DNA from: an uncultured bacterium
Lineage (GTDB): Bacteria > Cyanobacteriota > Vampirovibrionia > Gastranaerophilales > Gastranaerophilaceae
NCBI GenBank assembly: GCA_902765655.1
Contig: CACXAK010000029.1
Coordinates: forward strand, 1-10,463
Length of the DNA: 10,463 nucleotides
Reading direction: 5' to 3'
The position numbers were made by a program, and so were the translations under genes. This document shows, piece after piece, positions 6,386 through 10,463 of the stretch. Each line of letters opens with the position of its first letter. Positions within the stretch are counted from its first letter, which is position 1. The notes under the pieces are model-generated. The model was not told where the DNA came from. It ran no database searches and saw only the letters and a program-made list of their open reading frames with translations.

Positions 6386-7489
6386 TTATATTTTACTGTT
6401 TACACCGGTTCCGTGATATACCCCTCTTATCATCTGTTCAAGTTCCTGCTTAGAATCAGAATAATACAGAGCCGTTTCTTTTGAAATTTTGCCTTCTTCA
6501 TACAATCTGTATAAAGACATATTCATAGTAACCATATTGTTATAAGAGCCCTGTTTTACAAGGTCGTAAACCTGCTCTAATTCATCTTTTGCAATGAAAT
6601 CAATAACCGGCGGAGTTACAACAAGAATCTCGGGAGCAGGCAGTCTGGAATCTCCTTCAACAGTCGGGACAAGTTTTTGGGCAATTGTTCCGCGTAATGT
6701 AGCAGCAAGCTGCTGTCTGACAAAATTTCTTTCATTCGGTTCAAAGAAATTTACAATTCTGTTTACGGTTTGAACAGCATCATTAGTGTGAATGGTAGAT
6801 ACAACCATGTGTCCTGTTTCTGCCGCATTTAAAGCGGCCTCAACTGTTTCTCTGTCACGAATTTCCCCAATAAATATTACATCAGGATCCTGCCTCAGGG
6901 CATATTTAATCCCGTCAGTAAAAGATGGGGTGTCAATCAATAATTGTCTTTGAGAAACTATTGATTTTTTATTTGTATAAATAAATTCAACAGGATCTTC
7001 AATTGTGACAATATGTTTTGCATATTTTTCATTAATATAATCAATTAAAGCTGCAATTGTTGTTGATTTACCTGAACCGGTAGGTCCTGTAATCAATACA
7101 AGCCCGTTATTAAAATCTGCAAAGTTTTCTATTGTTTTTGGTAAAGCTAATTCCTCAAAAGATTTTATATTGTACGGAATAACTCTGAATACAACGGCAT
7201 TTTTAGCCAATTGATGGCTCATATTAACTCTGAATCTCGAGAACTGAGGAATTTCATAAGAAAAATCAATATCAAAAAAACGGGTAATTCTGTCTTTTAA
7301 ATGTTCCGGAGCAATTTTATCTATTGTTGAATTTAAATCTTCATCCGTCAAAGGCGGGAGATTTATTCTCATAATTTGTCCTGCAACTCTTATTGCAGGG
7401 CGTTCACCAACACTCAGATGAATATCCGAAGCCCCAACAGTTACCGCTTGTCTTAAAAAATCATCAATAAAAAAAGTTTTATCAGCCAT
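6386..7489 (-). CDS. pilT: Type IV pilus retraction ATPase PilT-like
   Basis: This is a hexameric ATPase of the secretion-ATPase family that drives retraction of type IV pili from the cytoplasmic side, used in twitching and DNA uptake. The 367 residues have the PilT layout: an N-terminal PAS-like domain (GASDIHLSVGERPAIRVAG, 19-37), Walker A GPTGSGKST (135-143), the Asp box TIEDPVEF (162-169, E164), Walker B VIFIGEIRD (204-212, E209) and the His box STIHTND (231-237, H234). The PilT hallmark AIRNLIRE is replaced by VIDFIAKDE (295-303), so a specialised paralogue is possible. There is no PilB-type N-terminal extension or zinc motif. AAGGAA precedes the ATG at 7489. It heads the pilT-recO pair and diverges from comEC. 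Confidence 0.93.
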   Translation of the reverse strand: MADKTFFIDDFLRQAVTVGASDIHLSVGERPAIRVAGQIMRINLPPLTDEDLNSTIDKIAPEHLKDRITRFFDIDFSYEIPQFSRFRVNMSHQLAKNAVVFRVIPYNIKSFEELALPKTIENFADFNNGLVLITGPTGSGKSTTIAALIDYINEKYAKHIVTIEDPVEFIYTNKKSIVSQRQLLIDTPSFTDGIKYALRQDPDVIFIGEIRDRETVEAALNAAETGHMVVSTIHTNDAVQTVNRIVNFFEPNERNFVRQQLAATLRGTIAQKLVPTVEGDSRLPAPEILVVTPPVIDFIAKDELEQVYDLVKQGSYNNMVTMNMSLYRLYEEGKISKETALYYSDSKQELEQMIRGVYHGTGVNSKI

Positions 7490-7546
7490 ATTATATTTTC
7501 CTTAAATAATCACATTCGCCTTAAAATCAAAACGAAACATAATATA

Positions 7547-7575
7547 TATATATCATTTTTTTACATTTTGTACAA
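7547..7575 (-). promoter_or_regulatory. Weak candidate promoter for pilT in the pilT/comEC divergent spacer
   Basis: In the 120-base gap between the divergent starts, the minus strand shows TTGTAC (7575-7570), a 17-base spacer and TATATA (7552-7547). The TATA run is a simple AT repeat, so this is a weak match. I found no convincing plus-strand promoter for comEC. Its ATG at 7610 has only a GGAA nearby, suggesting low translation. Confidence 0.25.
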
Positions 7576-7609
7576 GATTATTTCATGATAAAATTTCCTT
7601 ATTGGAATT

Positions 7610-10006
7610 ATGCTTGATATAGAAAAATTAAGGGATTATTTACAAAACAAAAATTTTATGATGTGCATAACATCTGCAGCATTTATGCTGGGAATATTGT
7701 CTTATTTTTCGCAAAAAGAAATAATATCAGCAATAACAATAACAACAATCCTGATAATTTTATTCATTACAAAAATTTTTGATATCAAAAGAACAATAAT
7801 ATTAATTTTTGCTTTCTACATCGGATTTGCAATTACTTTTATAAGAGTGAAAAATACCGATGAACTAATCAGCATCGCACCTGTAAATTCAAGCTTTTAC
7901 GGGAGAATAGTAAGTATCCCGAACAGTACAGAAAAAGGAAAAGCAAAATTCTTTTTTGAAGTTGAAAAAGCAGGGAACAAAAATTTTACCGGTAAAACCC
8001 TTGTAACAGTAACAGCCGAACCGAATAATATTACAAAATTAAACATCGGACAAAAAATTACTATTAACGGAAATCTGAGAAGACCGTTTAATTCCACTAA
8101 TCCTGCGCAATTTGATTATTCATCTTATTTAAAAAATTTTGGAGTATTTACGGTTTTATATTCTGCCGACAACAAAATAAAAGTCGCAAATGAAGAAATG
8201 AATGTAAAATGGAAATTTTTATACAATCTGAATAATTTGAGAAATTCCATACTAAAAACACATTCTAAATATCTTAAAAGCCCGAACCTTGAAATTCTGG
8301 GAGGAATAATATTTGGAGATGATGCAGTTGCCCCGCCCGATTATATCAAAAATTCTTTCATAAATTCCGGCTTATTGCACATTCTTGCCGCATCAGGGAT
8401 GAATGTCGGTTTTATATTTTCTTTTTGGTTTTTTATAATGATGTTTTTTAAAGTGCCGTACAAACCAAGTATTATTTCCGGAATGTTTCTTGTTGCAGGA
8501 TACACGCTTATGACAGGCCTTGGGCCGTCGGTTGTAAGAGCCGCTTTAATGTTAATCTTTGTACTTACAGGAAAATTAATTGACAGAGATGCTCATACAA
8601 TATCATTATTGTCTTTTGTTGCGGTACTAATGCTCTTATATAATCCGGCATACATAAATGATATTGGTTTTCAGCTGTCATTTCTTGTGACATTCGGTCT
8701 TTTAACCACGGCAAATATTTTAATACAAAAAACGGACAAAATTCCCAATCAGATTTTATCAGCTGTATTAATTCCTGTTGTTGCCCAAATATGGGTTGCC
8801 CCTGTACAAATGTTCTATTTCAACACTTTCAGCCTTTATGCAATTTTTGCTAATATATCTTCATCTGTATTATTATTTATAATCAGTTTTACCGGTTTTA
8901 TAAGTTCTATTCTTGCAATAATAAAACCGATAGCCGATATTGTGTGCAGGACTACTGATTTTGTAAATAATTACCTTATCAATATCCTTATACAGATATC
9001 TGATTTCTTTGGTAATTTACCTCACAGTTTGATTCAGACAACACACCCTTATCTTATACAAATAATTGCATACTACGTAATGCTGCTAGCAGTAACTTTT
9101 TTGATTAAATTTGACAAATATAAACAAGCTTTTATTACGCTGATTACTGTTTCAGTAATTATAATTGTATCAACAATAAATATCCCGGACAAAAACCTTG
9201 AAATTATTGCATTTGATGTTCAAAATGCAGACAGCTTTCTGATTAAAACCCCCGAAAATAAATACTTTATGATTGATACAGGTAAAGCCCCATATAAAAG
9301 TTCTAATTCACAGGCAAAAATTATCATGCTCAAATATATGAAAGATTTGGGAATTAAAAATCTTGAAGGACTGATTGTGACGCACTTTGATAACGACCAC
9401 GCAGGCGGAACATCAGATATTATACAGAACACAAAAGTCAATAAATTGTATTTCAATACAACCCAAACAAATACTCAGACTGCAAAAGATATTTTTAAAA
9501 ATGCTGAAAAATGTCATCAAAAATGGGAAATTGCACAAAATAATAAAGTAATTTACCAAGAACCTGATCTTAAAATTTATACATTCAAAGCTGAAATTAA
9601 AGGGAAAGATGAAAGTAACGGGAATTCAATAATAACACTTTTGTCTTACAAAAATTTTGATATGCTTTTTATGGGTGATGCGGGCATTGAATCTTTTGAA
9701 CAAATCAAAAATTTTATTCCAAATAACATAGAAGTACTGAAAGTCGGACACCACGGAGGCCCAAATGTCGTAAATCAACAAATGACAGAGCATCTTAACA
9801 ATAAAATTTCATTGATTTCAACAGGATTAAATTATTTCGGTCATCCGAATAAAGGCACTTTAGATATCCTGAGAAACACATATATCGCAAGGACTGATTT
9901 TTTAAATTCCATAAAAATCTCCACTGACGGTAATCAATATGCAATGTACTCTTATGATAATCAATCAAAGAAATATAAATTTAAAAAATTATTTATTATA
10001 GATTAA
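7610..10006 (+). CDS. comEC: ComEC/Rec2 DNA internalisation channel protein
   Basis: ComEC carries single-stranded DNA across the inner membrane during natural transformation. Its 798 residues have the full three-part layout. Residues about 1-200 hold N-terminal helices and a DUF4131-like soluble OB-type domain. Residues about 225-500 are the Competence membrane domain, with GLLHILAASGMNVGF (254-268), GLGPSVVRAALML (303-315) and NDIGFQLSFLVTFG (350-363). Residues about 528-798 are a metallo-beta-lactamase-like domain with THFDNDHAGG (591-600), MGD (688-690), VGHHGG (712-717) and GHPN (744-747). The usual DVGQGDA entry motif of that domain reads DVQNADS (536-542). The ATG at 7610 has a weak ribosome site. 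The 3' end overlaps the dapF stop by 11 bases on the other strand. No frameshift is seen. Confidence 0.95.
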   Translation: MLDIEKLRDYLQNKNFMMCITSAAFMLGILSYFSQKEIISAITITTILIILFITKIFDIKRTIILIFAFYIGFAITFIRVKNTDELISIAPVNSSFYGRIVSIPNSTEKGKAKFFFEVEKAGNKNFTGKTLVTVTAEPNNITKLNIGQKITINGNLRRPFNSTNPAQFDYSSYLKNFGVFTVLYSADNKIKVANEEMNVKWKFLYNLNNLRNSILKTHSKYLKSPNLEILGGIIFGDDAVAPPDYIKNSFINSGLLHILAASGMNVGFIFSFWFFIMMFFKVPYKPSIISGMFLVAGYTLMTGLGPSVVRAALMLIFVLTGKLIDRDAHTISLLSFVAVLMLLYNPAYINDIGFQLSFLVTFGLLTTANILIQKTDKIPNQILSAVLIPVVAQIWVAPVQMFYFNTFSLYAIFANISSSVLLFIISFTGFISSILAIIKPIADIVCRTTDFVNNYLINILIQISDFFGNLPHSLIQTTHPYLIQIIAYYVMLLAVTFLIKFDKYKQAFITLITVSVIIIVSTINIPDKNLEIIAFDVQNADSFLIKTPENKYFMIDTGKAPYKSSNSQAKIIMLKYMKDLGIKNLEGLIVTHFDNDHAGGTSDIIQNTKVNKLYFNTTQTNTQTAKDIFKNAEKCHQKWEIAQNNKVIYQEPDLKIYTFKAEIKGKDESNGNSIITLLSYKNFDMLFMGDAGIESFEQIKNFIPNNIEVLKVGHHGGPNVVNQQMTEHLNNKISLISTGLNYFGHPNKGTLDILRNTYIARTDFLNSIKISTDGNQYAMYSYDNQSKKYKFKKLFIID

Positions 10007-10463
10007 AATCAGCAGTGAATGTATATTGCGCAGGACCGATTAAGAAAATATCATGCTCTGAATCATCTTTTGAGCCGTTCCATTCAACATTCACAACCCC
10101 GCCAGGCAGATTTACTTTTACACTATTTTCTGTAAAATCATTCAAAACAGATGCAACAACACTTGCACAGGCACCCGTTCCGCATGCTAACGTTATTCCG
10201 CATCCATTCTACGTTTGTTTTTTCAGGGAAAAAAGAATGTTTTTCCAAATCAGGCCCATATTTTACAGCCATATCCATTGGATTATCTTCAGTAAATATT
10301 ACACAATGCGGATTTCCCATTGACACAGGATTTATTTTAAAATTCCCTATTTTTCTTTCACCCCTGAACGGAATTTTTTCATCTTCTAAAATTGGCTTGC
10401 CCATATTAACTTTAATCAGACCATCGTCAAGAATTTCAGGACTTTTGATTCCGGCAAGTGTTT
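9996..10463 (-). pseudogene. dapF: Diaminopimelate epimerase DapF, broken by an internal deletion; N-terminus outside window
   Basis: DapF converts L,L- to meso-diaminopimelate for peptidoglycan and lysine. Reading from the right edge, one frame gives LAGIKSPEIL, LIKVNMGKPILED, INPVSMGNPHCVIF and HSFFPEKTNVE, ending near 10207. A different frame, starting near 10205, continues with GCGITLACGTGACASVV, VNLPGGVVNVEW and LIGPAQYTF to a TAA at 9998-9996. The second active-site cysteine (ACGTGAC) is in this second part. Between TNVE and GCGITLACG the family normally has about 17 more residues, including the catalytic ERG segment. About 53 bases (a length of 3n+2) therefore seem to be missing. As written, the product shifts frame and stops at 10138. 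A real pseudogene and an assembly fault look the same here. The first catalytic cysteine lies beyond the edge. Confidence 0.85.

Noticed and set aside
10015..10323. Plus-strand open frame over the dapF region
   Set aside because: It is antisense to clear dapF coding sequence and its product resembles nothing.
1..10463. CRISPR arrays, insertion sequences and rRNA genes
   Set aside because: No regularly spaced repeats, transposase-like proteins or rRNA-like stretches were seen on either strand.

Overview
This is a strongly AT-rich bacterial chromosomal segment of tightly packed housekeeping genes with a phage-like block at its left end. Separate secD and secF genes, a PilT-type pilus ATPase, a ComEC DNA channel and diaminopimelate (DAP) synthesis genes suggest a diderm bacterium that has type IV pili and makes DAP-containing peptidoglycan. 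The protein style and AT-richness bring to mind gut Melainabacteria/Gastranaerophilales (non-photosynthetic relatives of cyanobacteria). That placement is an impression from sequence style, not proven here.

Layout. Positions 1-1768 (minus strand) hold three tightly packed genes: a short stand-alone LuxR-type DNA-binding protein, an amidase_2 endolysin-like enzyme, and a large protein resembling phage propeller or tail structural proteins, which runs off the left edge. They look like the end of a prophage or a phage remnant. Positions 1769-2120 are non-coding and hold two minus-strand terminators and a LuxR-operator-like palindrome. Positions 2121-4455 (minus) are secD-secF, the proton-driven partner of the Sec translocon, with secD starting at TTG. 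Positions 4505-4596 hold a run of three hairpins that looks like a dispersed intergenic repeat and may supply the secD -35 box. Positions 4607-7489 (minus) are pilT-recO-dapA, read in that order. Positions 7610-10006 (plus) are comEC, divergent from pilT. Positions 9996-10463 (minus) are the C-terminal part of dapF, convergent with comEC and overlapping its end by 11 bp.

How they fit together. pilT, comEC and recO are plausible parts of one DNA-uptake and recombination route (pilus retraction, membrane channel, RecA loading). dapA and dapF both belong to the lysine/DAP pathway. The most striking lesion is in dapF: about 50 bp is missing from the conserved core, leaving N- and C-terminal parts in different frames. 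As written, the gene cannot make a normal diaminopimelate epimerase. It is either a real pseudogene or an assembly error. The most novel-looking part is the phage-like block with its leader: an isolated terminator hairpin carries a CCCTCC loop, upstream of a gene cluster headed by a solo LuxR regulator.
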